A program made the position numbers and the translations under genes. From Nostoc sp. NOS(2021) (GTDB lineage: Bacteria; Cyanobacteriota; Cyanobacteriia; Cyanobacteriales; Nostocaceae), in contig NZ_JABXKM010000057.1 of assembly GCF_017115025.1 (NCBI RefSeq), forward strand, positions 1-47,035: a stretch of 47,035 bases of DNA, written 5' to 3'. This document shows positions 8,943-21,465 of this stretch, one piece after another. Numbering within the stretch: the first letter of the stretch is position 1; each line of letters opens with the position of its first letter. A model generated the notes under the pieces. That model had not been told where the DNA came from. It worked only from the letters and a program-made list of their open reading frames with translations, and ran no database searches.

Positions 8943-9503
8943 CTACTGCGCTGAATTTGGTTTATAAATCACTAAAAATTCATCATGTTCAGCACCCTCA
9001 TCTCGACTCTGGGTTTGGGTAATATGAACTTCTGTATCAAACCTGGTTCCCAATCCCTTAACTAGTCCAATAACCATTGGCGTTAGCCCTTCTCTATCAG
9101 AGTGATAATGTAAGCTCAGAGAATTTTCTTCCATATCAGTACACTCAAATGATGGGGGCTGGAGTTTGGGAAAACTAACTCCTACACGAGCATGAAGATT
9201 ATCGAGGTTTTCTAAAAACTCAGGCAGTGTATCTCCATTCATGTCCATCATTTCGCCATAGCCTTCTTGGGCTGTGTACTGAACCCAGAATTCTCCAAAA
9301 GCTTGCATAATTTCTCTGGGAGATAAACCGAGAATGACACTAGCAGCTTTTACCAACTTGTGGGTCATATCATCAGGATAGCCTTCCATACTGAGGAAAA
9401 CATCTATATCCACCTCTGCTTTGTGCTTAATTTCTTTCCAAGTCTCTTCGCCAAAGCGACTGCACACCATGTCTTGAATCGCCTTGTTCACTAATCCGTA
9501 CAT
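8943..9503 (-). CDS. H-NOX heme-nitric oxide/oxygen-binding sensor
   Basis: 186 residues from the chosen start. The protein opens MYGLVNKAIQDM, as H-NOX proteins do. It shows proximal heme ligand H104 in 'DNLHARVG', the propionate-binding Y-x-S-x-R motif (Y133, S135, R137) and pocket residues W73 and M143, which match W74/M144 of the Nostoc sp. PCC 7120 protein. There is no distal tyrosine, so NO/CO rather than O2 binding is expected. An upstream in-frame GTG would add seven residues (MQQEEAS), but a strong GAGGAGG site sits 6 nt before the ATG at 9501-9503, inside that extension, so the shorter start is preferred. Operon partner: the HNOBA kinase 1 nt downstream. Confidence 0.93.
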   Translation of the reverse strand: MYGLVNKAIQDMVCSRFGEETWKEIKHKAEVDIDVFLSMEGYPDDMTHKLVKAASVILGLSPREIMQAFGEFWVQYTAQEGYGEMMDMNGDTLPEFLENLDNLHARVGVSFPKLQPPSFECTDMEENSLSLHYHSDREGLTPMVIGLVKGLGTRFDTEVHITQTQSRDEGAEHDEFLVIYKPNSAQ

Positions 9504-10046
9504 AGAAGCCTCCTCTTGCTGCACCTAATTTTGCTTTGTGAATTTGCCCAAGACTCAACAACTAATTCCCTAAAAGGCTTATTTAAATGACAAAATTTTC
9601 TGTAGTCAAACCTGGAAATATTTTATTACAGCTTTAAAAACCCAAAAAGTAGAGAAAACTATTCATATTTTAATGCTACAAGTCATAAATAATACAACCG
9701 TATTTTCACTTATCCCTTTTAGCCACTACTTTGTCAACCTAGTAATGAAGAGTTTGTAGTAAGGACTTGGGAGAGATAATAGATAATGTTAGGAGAACTC
9801 TTAGCAGAATCATCAGTGTGCGATCGCATTTTCTGAGCTTGGCGATCGACTCTTTGATAAGCTTGCTGATAAAATTGCTACAAAGCGACAGTACCGACTA
9901 CTGTTTTAACTGAGCTTTTAAGTCTCAGTATATTTTCAAAAACAAAATATGAGTCCTATAGATTTTTTGTAGGATCAATTCTCAATAAAAAAGAGGTCTT
10001 TTTCGACCTCTTACCAATTCCCTAAAATAATCTTCTATTTACAGAA
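9504..10046. other. Intergenic region between apcC and the H-NOX gene
   Basis: About 540 bp with no plausible gene. It holds the apcC terminator at its right end, two HIP1-like sites near 9821-9848 and the upstream region of the H-NOX operon. No promoter could be assigned with confidence. Confidence 0.55.
9983..10012 (-). terminator. Rho-independent terminator of the apc operon
   Basis: On the minus strand AAGAGGTC (10012-10005) pairs perfectly with GACCTCTT (9998-9991) across a GAAAAA loop, followed by TTTTATT. It lies 35 bp after the apcC stop, as expected for the end of the apcE-A-B-C transcript. Confidence 0.85.
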
Positions 10047-10253
10047 TTACGACAAGCCAGCATTAGTGCCTTGCTTACCAGTTACCAGTTGCACCTTGAT
10101 GATTTTGCCGCCTGCTTTTTGAATACGTTGCTGTTCGCGGAACCAGTTCTCATAGGGAACTAGCTTAGTGAAGTAAGTATTTTGCAGTTCGCGTTGGGTA
10201 CGAATTCGGGTTTGGCTAGGAACTAGAGCAGTAATTTTAAACAAACGGGCCAT
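10047..10253 (-). CDS. apcC: Allophycocyanin core linker, 7.8 kDa (LC)
   Basis: 68 residues, the usual size of ApcC. The sequence MARLFKITALVP...RTQRELQNTYFTKLVPYENWF is the CpcD/ApcC linker fold. ApcC caps allophycocyanin trimers at the ends of the phycobilisome core cylinders and modulates their spectra. It is the last gene of the operon, 223 bp after apcB, with a long-range stem in that spacer and a terminator 35 bp downstream. Confidence 0.96.
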   Translation of the reverse strand: MARLFKITALVPSQTRIRTQRELQNTYFTKLVPYENWFREQQRIQKAGGKIIKVQLVTGKQGTNAGLS

Positions 10254-10334
10254 GTTTTGAAATTCTCCTGTATACTTTGTGAAAACTTTTTTTATCTCAA
10301 AATCTTGAGTGCAAATCTTTTAATCATTCAAAGG

Positions 10335-10432
10335 CTGGAAATCAAACATCAATACTAGACCACCAACACTCATCACTGATAATTTACCAAGATAAGCAAT
10401 ATAACGTTCTAGCACTCACGGTTGATTTCCAG
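10335..10432 (-). promoter_or_regulatory. Long-range stem in the apcB-apcC spacer
   Basis: CTGGAAATCAA (10335-10345) is the exact reverse complement of TTGATTTCCAG (10422-10432), enclosing 76 nt. In the minus-strand transcript this could act as a processing or partial attenuation site. That would fit the known excess of apcAB over apcC transcripts in cyanobacteria, but the role here is inferred. No U-run follows, so it is not a simple terminator. Confidence 0.45.
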
Positions 10433-10476
10433 ACCTTAATAAAGCCGCACCTAAATTCTTAAGCGCAAACTAGCTC

Positions 10477-10965
10477 TTAGCTTAAGCCAGAAGAGATATA
10501 GTCTAAGTAAACACCGACTTCCTTACCAGCATCAGAACCTACCAAGCTGGCGGCTACTTCCTTGATTGCTTGGATAGCTTGCACGGTAGCACCGACGGGA
10601 ACGCCTAAAGAGTTGTAGGTTTCCTTCAAGCCATTTAGCACACGCTCATCAAGGATGGAAGGATCTCCAGCCAACAAAGCGTAGGTAGCGTAGCGGAGGT
10701 AGTAGTCTAAATCACGGATGCAAGCAGCATAGCGGCGGGTGGTATACATGTTGCCGCCCGGACGGGTGATGTCAGAGTACAGCAAAGATTTTGCTACAGC
10801 TTCTTTGACAATCGCAGCAGCGTTAGCGCTGATGGTGCTAGCAGCACGTACCCGCAGTTCGCCTGTGGAGAAGTAAACTTTTAGCTTTTCTAAAGCAGAA
10901 GAGTCTAGGTATTTACCTTGAACGTCTGCGGAGTTAATGACAGCGGTAATTGCGTCTTGAGCCAT
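10477..10965 (-). CDS. apcB: Allophycocyanin beta subunit
   Basis: 162 residues, the standard length. The phycocyanobilin is attached at C82 in '[20 protein letters not shown]'. N72 in 'GGNMY' is the position that is N-methylated in beta phycobiliproteins. It pairs with ApcA to form the trimeric core discs that pass energy to the terminal emitters. It lies 65 bp downstream of apcA on the same transcript. Confidence 0.97.
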   Translation of the reverse strand: MAQDAITAVINSADVQGKYLDSSALEKLKVYFSTGELRVRAASTISANAAAIVKEAVAKSLLYSDITRPGGNMYTTRRYAACIRDLDYYLRYATYALLAGDPSILDERVLNGLKETYNSLGVPVGATVQAIQAIKEVAASLVGSDAGKEVGVYLDYISSGLS

Positions 10966-11030
10966 GTTGTTAATTCCTTATTTCCAACCGTATTGCAGTA
11001 CTTCTGTTTCAGTAGGTAAACAGCTTTACC

Positions 11031-11519
11031 CTATCCTAGAAGAGCGCCAACTAGGTAGTCGAAGTAGCTACCAGCTTCACTAGCGTCATCACCAGATAGC
11101 AGGCTAGCAGAGACATTCTTCAGCCCACGGATACCTTCAGCAACACCATCGATAGGAGTTCCTAAGGACTTGTACAGTTCACGGGCACCGATAACACCAA
11201 TTTCTTCGATGGGGGTAACATCACCAGCAACGATACCGTAGGTAACGAGGCGGAGATAGTAATCTAGGTCACGCAGACAAGTAGCTGTCAATTCTTGACC
11301 GTAAGCGTTCCCACCAGGAGACACAACATCAGGACGCTTTTGGAACAGTTGATCGCCAGCTTGCTTAACTAGCCGTTCACGATTTTCTGACAAAATTTGA
11401 GCAATCCGCACACGGCGCTCACCACTTGCAACAAAGGATTTGATCCGATCTAACTCACCAGGGCTGAGATAGCGGGCTTCTGCATCAGCATTCACGATAG
11501 CTTTCGTGACAATACTCAT
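11031..11519 (-). CDS. apcA: Allophycocyanin alpha subunit
   Basis: 162 residues, standard length. The chromophore-binding cysteine is C81 in '[20 protein letters not shown]'. The N-terminal '[23 protein letters not shown]' (two parts) is typical of ApcA. It forms the alpha-beta monomer of the phycobilisome core with ApcB. The gene lies 365 bp downstream of apcE, far enough to hold its own promoter in addition to read-through. Confidence 0.97.
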   Translation of the reverse strand: MSIVTKAIVNADAEARYLSPGELDRIKSFVASGERRVRIAQILSENRERLVKQAGDQLFQKRPDVVSPGGNAYGQELTATCLRDLDYYLRLVTYGIVAGDVTPIEEIGVIGARELYKSLGTPIDGVAEGIRGLKNVSASLLSGDDASEAGSYFDYLVGALLG

Positions 11520-11884
11520 TAATGGATTCCTCCAATACGAATGAAACCAGGATTTGATTAAACTGGTGCGACTTTTTAATTTGGTTTACTGAGTTTGTTT
11601 TCTCGTCGTTTTAGACACAACAGTTTCATAACTGCTACGGCTAATAAATTACGAGTTTGCTTGAGTCAACATAAGTACACAAGCTTTTAAACTCAATTAC
11701 CTTCCGCAAAACATTTTCCGGCATTCTGTTGAGCATTTATGACTGCTCTTAACACTTTGTAATATTGCTTTTCAGAATTTGCTCTTTTGGCTGCAATCTG
11801 AGAGCAGTATTACGAAAGGTTACGAAGGAGACAGGGGACAGGGGACAGCAAATAATCTGTACCCCATTCCCTACTCCCTACTCT
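11520..11884. other. apcE-apcA intergenic region
   Basis: 365 bp without a gene between the apcE stop and apcA start. Close to the apcE 3' end is a short repeat run (GGGGACA units, about 11831-11847, then TTCCCTACTCCC units to 11883). The part nearest apcA is AT-rich and likely carries the strong apcA promoter known in this operon type, but I could not pinpoint it. Confidence 0.5.
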
Positions 11885-15684
<3,800 letters not shown>

Positions 15685-16215
15685 ATGCACAAAAGTTCTA
15701 ATTTTAACTATTTATTCAATGCTACCCTGTCTGCGATCGCAATTATTTTAGCTGTGACTCCGGCAAATGCGCTTCCAGAACAAAACATCGACACCGTTGT
15801 GAAGTGGGCAAAGACTAGACCTCAACTACCAACCCTGAGATACAACAGCGAAGCGCACGGCTACGAAGGTACAAAGGGAAAATTATACTTTTATGCTGAT
15901 GTCACTTCTGAAAATGGGACAGTCACAAAAGAAGGAATAACTGTGAGTGGTGACTCAAGCCTCAAATTCACCACAAAAAATGCTAAAGCAGTGAAACTGT
16001 TACAAAATATTTATAATTCCAATATTGGCAATGACTTCCAGAAGTCTCGCTATGTCACCAAAGTTGGGCGTGACCAGTATTCTCGTGGGCAAAAGTTTGC
16101 TTACATCACTGCTGAGGTGCAGGGTGGGTCATCATTTCAGATAATTCCCTTGAATAAGTTGCAGGGATTTATAGATAATGCCAAATATTGTCAAACCAAT
16201 CAATGCGACATTTAA
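15685..16215 (+). CDS. Hypothetical secreted protein
   Basis: 176 residues. A signal peptide is evident: polar N-terminus, hydrophobic stretch at about 12-26, and a probable cleavage after 'PANA' near residue 29. The mature part is polar, with two cysteines near the C-terminus ('YCQTNQCDI'). No known domain is recognised. It probably acts in the periplasm or outside the cell. The next gene follows 28 bp downstream on the same strand, so a short operon is possible. Confidence 0.75.
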   Translation: MHKSSNFNYLFNATLSAIAIILAVTPANALPEQNIDTVVKWAKTRPQLPTLRYNSEAHGYEGTKGKLYFYADVTSENGTVTKEGITVSGDSSLKFTTKNAKAVKLLQNIYNSNIGNDFQKSRYVTKVGRDQYSRGQKFAYITAEVQGGSSFQIIPLNKLQGFIDNAKYCQTNQCDI

Positions 16216-16243
16216 TTAACCCTGTTTTGAAATTTGACATTTT

Positions 16244-16894
16244 ATGCTGAAGGGGCGACGTAAATTTCCTGGCTTGATTCCTGGTTTCGTAGTAGCTAGC
16301 AGTAGCAGCATACTTTTGAGTTTCAATACCCAAAAAATATTCGTAATGCTCGTTTTGGCGATCGCCTTTTTCTTGGCTAGTATTATTCCTGTAAGAATAG
16401 CTGTTGCACTCCATCAAGCCCCAATACCCCAGGCTATTTTAGTCTTGGGGAGTGCTTCCGAAAGAATGGAGTTTGCTGCCCGATTTTGGCGATCTCACAC
16501 TAATGTAGATATTTGGGTTTCTGATTATGCTAGGAATCTTGATGTTAATCGCCGTATTTTCCAACAGTTTGACGTTCCGAATCAGCGGTTGCACTTAGAT
16601 GGTAGAGCAACGGATACTGTGACTAATTTTACGACTTTGGTAGAAGATTTTGTCAGGCAGAAGTTACAGCATATTTATCTAATTACATCGGATTATCACA
16701 TGAAGAGGGCAAGAGCGATCGCGGCGATCGTTCTCGGTAGTCACGGGGTTGCAGTTACAACTGTGGAGGTTCCTTCGCAAGGACACAAGTCAGAAACCTT
16801 GATACGGGTATTGCGAGATTGTGGGCGATCGCTTTTGTGGGTTGTGACTGGGAAGACGGGAGCGAGTTTAAACCCGCGTCTGTCACTGTCATGA
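16244..16894 (+). CDS. YdcF/ElyC-family DUF218 membrane protein
   Basis: 216 residues. A hydrophobic anchor at about 33-53 is followed by a DUF218 fold: 'AILVLGSASERMEFAARFW', 'DGRATDTVTNFTTL' and 'IYLITSDYHMKRARAIA'. Members such as SanA, ElyC and YdcF are linked to envelope integrity in other bacteria, but biochemical roles are mostly unproven. The position at the edge of the polysaccharide cluster is compatible with an envelope function; the gene runs convergent to it. Confidence 0.78.
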   Translation: MLKGRRKFPGLIPGFVVASSSSILLSFNTQKIFVMLVLAIAFFLASIIPVRIAVALHQAPIPQAILVLGSASERMEFAARFWRSHTNVDIWVSDYARNLDVNRRIFQQFDVPNQRLHLDGRATDTVTNFTTLVEDFVRQKLQHIYLITSDYHMKRARAIAAIVLGSHGVAVTTVEVPSQGHKSETLIRVLRDCGRSLLWVVTGKTGASLNPRLSLS

Positions 16895-16917
16895 TTGCCT
16901 CCTGAACAACAGCCGGA

Positions 16918-18114
16918 TCAAAAAGTCAGATCAAATAGAAGTTTTTCATATTCATCCAAAGCACGCTTAAATTTATATCTGGTTTCATACAGTTGACGCG
17001 CCTTTTCACCCATTATCTTAACTTTTACAGGTTCATTAGCTAATTTCAGTATCAAATCAGCTAGATGTTGTGGGTTATTAGGAGGGCTGTTAATACCGCA
17101 ACCATAATTTGTTAATAATTGGTCAATGTAAGAATTGGGAGAGGAAATAGCAATAATTCCCCTTCCTGCCGCGAACATTCCGTAGAGTTTAGATGGAGCA
17201 ACAAGACACTCAGCACCAGGAATCAGACTGACAATGGAAACATCACAAGCTGTCAGGGTTAGCAAGAGTAATTCTCTAGGCTGGTAAGGTAACAATAGGA
17301 TATTTTTTAGTTGATGCGTTTGAATCGCTTCTTCTAATATTTTAGTTTTAGCTCCGTCACCAATAAAGACAAACTGAATAGGACAATCTTTCAGGATTTT
17401 TGCGGCTGCGGCAATAGTTTCAATGTCGTGTAATCTACCCAGATTTCCGGAATATAAAACTGTGAATGTTTCGTTGAGATTATGCTGTTTAGCAAATTCG
17501 TTATTTTGTTTTTCACAAATTGGTATATCTTCTATAGCCCAGTTTTCAATTACCTTAATTTTTTGTTTTAAATCAGGATATCTTTGCTCTAGAAAAACTT
17601 GCATTGAAGTGCTGAGAACAATCGTATTTTGGGAATATTTACAAGTAAGGTAAATTAGTTTACTAAAAAGAGAAAACAAAATATTATTTGGTTGCATGAT
17701 GCCTGACATGACGGCAGATTCAGGAAATATATCTTGTAGCATAAAATAATATTCGCCTCCTTTTAGGAATTTGAAGCAAATGCCCAAAATGCCCGCATAA
17801 GGAGGATTGGAAGCAATAAGAAGGGGGGTTTGTTGGGACTGGCGAAATATTACGTAGATGAAAGCGCCTAAGAGAAAAAATATTGAGCTAGTAATTTTAC
17901 TGAGGATGCTGGTGCCAGATTTGATGGGTGATAATGCGCGGTTGACATTTACTTGGCTTAAGAATTCTGGATTCCTATCTTTTGCTTTAGTCCCTGTGAA
18001 TATGCTTACAGTGTAGCCATGTTGAGATAGTCCCTTTGTCAAATCAGTCATCAATTGAGAGGTTGCAGAGAGACTGGGGTGGAAATATTGAGTTATTATA
18101 GTGATTGTTGGCAT
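16918..18114 (-). CDS. Glycosyltransferase family 4 (WcaI-like)
   Basis: 398 residues. The N-terminus 'ITIITQYFHPSLSATSQLMTDLTKGLSQHG' (two parts) is the donor-independent Rossmann half seen in WcaI/GT4 enzymes. The C-terminal half has 'YSGNLGRLHDIETI' and 'AECLVAPSKLYGMFAAG' in place of the usual E-x7-E nucleotide-sugar-binding motif. It would add one sugar to the lipid-linked repeat unit on the cytoplasmic face of the membrane. It is the last of eleven same-strand genes in the polysaccharide cluster, separated from the preceding GT gene by 79 bp. Donor and acceptor are not predictable. Confidence 0.85.
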   Translation of the reverse strand: MPTITIITQYFHPSLSATSQLMTDLTKGLSQHGYTVSIFTGTKAKDRNPEFLSQVNVNRALSPIKSGTSILSKITSSIFFLLGAFIYVIFRQSQQTPLLIASNPPYAGILGICFKFLKGGEYYFMLQDIFPESAVMSGIMQPNNILFSLFSKLIYLTCKYSQNTIVLSTSMQVFLEQRYPDLKQKIKVIENWAIEDIPICEKQNNEFAKQHNLNETFTVLYSGNLGRLHDIETIAAAAKILKDCPIQFVFIGDGAKTKILEEAIQTHQLKNILLLPYQPRELLLLTLTACDVSIVSLIPGAECLVAPSKLYGMFAAGRGIIAISSPNSYIDQLLTNYGCGINSPPNNPQHLADLILKLANEPVKVKIMGEKARQLYETRYKFKRALDEYEKLLFDLTF

Positions 18115-18193
18115 GACTTTCTTCAGGACTAATTAAAGTATTAATAAGAATAGATGCTGCTCCCGATAATTTGATTAGATACTGTGATTTTCG

Positions 18194-19429
18194 CTAATTT
18201 ATTTTGATTGTATAATTATACTTGGGATATTTTTCCATTTGGAGAATTGTTTGATATATTTCTACTGTATTTTGTGCTGCGATATTCCATGAAAATAATT
18301 GTCTTTGTCTAATTTTAGCATTTTGGAAAATTTTTTCTCTCAAGTTATTATTATCTATTAGTTGTTCTACTGCTGTATGAAAAGCATGAAAATCAGCAGG
18401 CTTAATTACTATGCCACAGTTATCAGTAAGTTGATATGATATGCCACCAACATCATAGGCAATTACAGGTAACTCACTCGCCATTGCTTCCAAAATAGTT
18501 AATGGCAGAGTATCTGCCATACTGGGAAAAAGAAGTATTGTAGATAAATGATATAGCGATTTTTGCTCGCTTAATGTTAAGTAGTCAGTAAAAATAACAT
18601 CTACATCACTTGCAGACGGAATTTTCTGTTGCCATTGTAATGGCTCATCTGGAGTTAATAACTTGCCACCAATTACCACAGAAGCAGGCTGTGACAAACA
18701 AGATGCTACTTTTAAAACTGTCTCTAGTCCTTTGTTACCTGTATGGTTTCCGATGAACAGCAAAATAGGCTTTTCTTGAGAAATACCAAATTTTTCTAAT
18801 ACAGTAGAACAGTCTTCAGATGATGGAGGCGTTAAGAAAAAAGGATTAATACCGTTTGGAACTAAATAAATTTTATCTTGACTAACACCCTTTTCTATAA
18901 GCATTTCTTTTTCATTAGGATAACCAGACAAAACTGCATCTACAGAATTTAAAGCTCGAATAATGGGTTGGGTTATACCTTGTTTCCAAGCCCATCTTTG
19001 ATAACCTTTCAAGCCATAATTCGGGTTCATAACCTCATAAAAACCATGAGTTGAAACTACCACCTTGATACCATTAGATGATGCTTGATGAGCTATTTTT
19101 TCAAAGGCTAGAGCCGGAAGTGGATTTTGTAGATGAATAATATCAGGATGAATAGCAAGTATGTTATCTAAGATAGTACTATCTAAAAATAATCCCCTGA
19201 TTTTTTTCGGAAGTAGTTGACCGAAAATTCCAAAATTAGCTTTGGTAGAAAAGTTACGAACTTTCAATTCATCAATATAAAATTCTTCGTCATTTTCCCA
19301 CATTCGCCACAGTTCTACATTAAATTTGGGAGCCATAAAGCGACTATGCCACTCAGCCGCAACTGCTGCGCCTCCTAATCGTTTCCCTGAAGTAGATAAA
19401 TTTATAACGATTGCTTTTGGTTTACTCAT
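18194..19429 (-). CDS. Glycosyltransferase family 4
   Basis: 411 residues. It has a GT-B fold with N-terminal 'NLSTSGKRLGGAAVAAEWH' and C-terminal 'LLFIGNHTGNKGLETVL'. The E-x7-E region is visible as 'LFPSMADTLPLTILEAMASELPVIAYDVGG' (two parts). It is likely a retaining transferase in repeat-unit assembly. Only four bases separate it from the epimerase gene upstream. AT content is higher than in the conserved genes, as with its neighbours. Confidence 0.88.
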   Translation of the reverse strand: MSKPKAIVINLSTSGKRLGGAAVAAEWHSRFMAPKFNVELWRMWENDEEFYIDELKVRNFSTKANFGIFGQLLPKKIRGLFLDSTILDNILAIHPDIIHLQNPLPALAFEKIAHQASSNGIKVVVSTHGFYEVMNPNYGLKGYQRWAWKQGITQPIIRALNSVDAVLSGYPNEKEMLIEKGVSQDKIYLVPNGINPFFLTPPSSEDCSTVLEKFGISQEKPILLFIGNHTGNKGLETVLKVASCLSQPASVVIGGKLLTPDEPLQWQQKIPSASDVDVIFTDYLTLSEQKSLYHLSTILLFPSMADTLPLTILEAMASELPVIAYDVGGISYQLTDNCGIVIKPADFHAFHTAVEQLIDNNNLREKIFQNAKIRQRQLFSWNIAAQNTVEIYQTILQMEKYPKYNYTIKIN

Positions 19430-19433
19430 TTTC

Positions 19434-20381
19434 TTAACTTATTAAAGATTTCGATTGCTCCATTTGCTGAAACCAACGAACATATTCCTCCAGCCCCAAC
19501 GCTAGTTTGTGTTTGGGAATAAATTCAAGAGTTTGCAGGCGTTGAGTATCAGCTACTAGTGAAAAGGGGTCTCCGACTCTATGTTTGCCAGAGAACTGTA
19601 GCTCAGGTGATTGACCCCAGGCTTGGCATAGTAGAGTTGTAACATCGCGCACGCAAGTACCAATACCAGTGCCACCATTGACAATAAAGGGAGCGTAAGA
19701 AGCACTATTAGCTGCTCCTATTAAGATACGTACAGCATCTTCTACATAAAGCCAGTCACGAATTTCATAACCAGTACCATGAAGTTTAAGTATGGATGGT
19801 GACTGGCGCAAACGGCAGCATAACTCCCATAAGAGTTGTTTGTATAGACCAGGACCATATACGGAAAATAGTCGCACAATTGCTATCTGCAAGCCAAAGT
19901 TGTGGGCATATGATTGGCATAGTAATTCAGCAGCACGTTTATGAAACCCATAAGGAGAATAAGGCATAAAGTACCCATCCTCTGTAATTGCATCCATTTG
20001 AGCATTGCCATAAATAGCTGCACTAGAGCTGACTACTAATTTAGTCTCCGGTACATTGCCTCGAATCCACTCTAAAAGTGCTGCTGTGGTAGATACAGAA
20101 CGGCGAAAATCTTCAGCAGGTACTTGTATCGACAAACCAACTGAACTACCTCCAGCTAAATGATAAATCATATCGGGTCGCCCAGATTTATCAAATAACT
20201 GCCGCAGGTTTGAGTCATCAATTTCCCCATTTATCCAGTAGGAAACACCAAAGTTAGTAGATATTTCAGGAGGCCATGCTCCATGACCAACTCCCAAAAC
20301 TTTGTTTTCCTGTTTTGCTAGATGTTTTGATAAATTCCTACCAATAAAACCACGTGCTCCAGTTATCCAAACTATTGACAT
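19434..20381 (-). CDS. NAD-dependent sugar epimerase/dehydratase (extended SDR)
   Basis: 315 residues. The nucleotide-binding motif is TGARGFIG (residues 7-14). The catalytic site is the Ser-rich 'VVSSSAAIYG' (about 117-125) plus Y144-x3-K148 in 'YGFHKRA'. This matches extended SDRs such as UDP-glucose 4-epimerase or 4,6-dehydratase relatives. The exact sugar nucleotide is unknown. It presumably supplies a donor to the adjacent glycosyltransferases. Confidence 0.87.
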   Translation of the reverse strand: MSIVWITGARGFIGRNLSKHLAKQENKVLGVGHGAWPPEISTNFGVSYWINGEIDDSNLRQLFDKSGRPDMIYHLAGGSSVGLSIQVPAEDFRRSVSTTAALLEWIRGNVPETKLVVSSSAAIYGNAQMDAITEDGYFMPYSPYGFHKRAAELLCQSYAHNFGLQIAIVRLFSVYGPGLYKQLLWELCCRLRQSPSILKLHGTGYEIRDWLYVEDAVRILIGAANSASYAPFIVNGGTGIGTCVRDVTTLLCQAWGQSPELQFSGKHRVGDPFSLVADTQRLQTLEFIPKHKLALGLEEYVRWFQQMEQSKSLIS

Positions 20382-20481
20382 TAGACTTATTACTCAATTT
20401 GTTAAGAAGACAAAAATACATTTGGTTTATTTTTTTAACCGCAGTATTTTAAATATGCTTATTAATTCATAATAGTTTTAA

Positions 20482-21399
20482 TTATTGTTTTTTTATAACA
20501 GGGCTTAAAATTTTTTTGGTAAATGAAAGCCATCTAGGATTTAACTTTAGTAAAAATTTTTGAATAATTTTATATTCTTCCGAACTTGTTTTTATGTTAT
20601 TAGGAAAATCAATATTGGTTATATTATGTGGATAATCCAATTGATTTAAGTATTTACGTGAAGTCCAATTCCCATGTGTTGCAGTGCTGTCGAAACCGAT
20701 ATTTTTAACATAGCTAATTGGGGGAAAGACTGTATATCCATTATTCTGAAAAATGCTCCAATACCAACGTATAGCCCAAGAATCAATATCGCCAGACATT
20801 TGCATTTTAAGCATTTCAAAAAAATTATAGTTACTATCAAGATTGAAACGATGGCGCATATTTTTATCTTTTTTTAATAGTTCCCATCCAGTAGCTTGTG
20901 GATCAAAATAATTCCATGCTCTTTTCCATGTACCCCATCCCCATGAAGATATGAAAGGTAAAAATAGTGCATCAGTTCCATCTTTAAAGTCTGCAATTGG
21001 ATACATATATCCAGTAACATGCATTAAAGAACTTTCATTTTTATACTTTTCCAAAGCTACATTCAAGAAGCCCAAAAACTGAGGTGCAACGACTAAATCA
21101 TCTTCTACTACAATTACACGTTGGTATTTATCACACAAACTTGTAACACCAGAAATAATCGAGTTTGCTAAACCTCTATTCGTTGTAGATTCTATAATTT
21201 CAGCTTTAGTTCCTACTAGAGAGTAGACTACCTCACGAGCTTGCATTACTTTTTCTTTATCCTCTTCTTTTTTTGCCCCATCGCAAAAAACATAGAGAGG
21301 ACTATCCACAAACTCAGGACACTGTATCAGGCTTTCCAGAGTTCGGCGAGTATGCTCTGGACGTTTATAGACAAAAAGTGCGATCGGTGAATAGTTCAT
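20482..21399 (-). CDS. Glycosyltransferase family 2-like protein
   Basis: 305 residues. It begins 'YSPIALFVYKRPEHTRRTLESL', and the metal-binding DXD-like motif is 'VVEDDLVVAPQFL'. 'SSWGWGTWKRAWNYFD' is typical of the GT-A proteins often annotated as HlpA-like or GNT-I-like in polysaccharide clusters. The coding sequence is very AT-rich, like the polymerase and two GTs upstream. It likely adds one sugar of the repeat unit; donor unknown. Confidence 0.82.
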   Translation of the reverse strand: MNYSPIALFVYKRPEHTRRTLESLIQCPEFVDSPLYVFCDGAKKEEDKEKVMQAREVVYSLVGTKAEIIESTTNRGLANSIISGVTSLCDKYQRVIVVEDDLVVAPQFLGFLNVALEKYKNESSLMHVTGYMYPIADFKDGTDALFLPFISSWGWGTWKRAWNYFDPQATGWELLKKDKNMRHRFNLDSNYNFFEMLKMQMSGDIDSWAIRWYWSIFQNNGYTVFPPISYVKNIGFDSTATHGNWTSRKYLNQLDYPHNITNIDFPNNIKTSSEEYKIIQKFLLKLNPRWLSFTKKILSPVIKKQ

Positions 21400-21465
21400 T
21401 GAAGTAATTAAATTAATAGTGATATTTGTTTAATTTTGATTTAAAATCACATGAGAATACAAATT

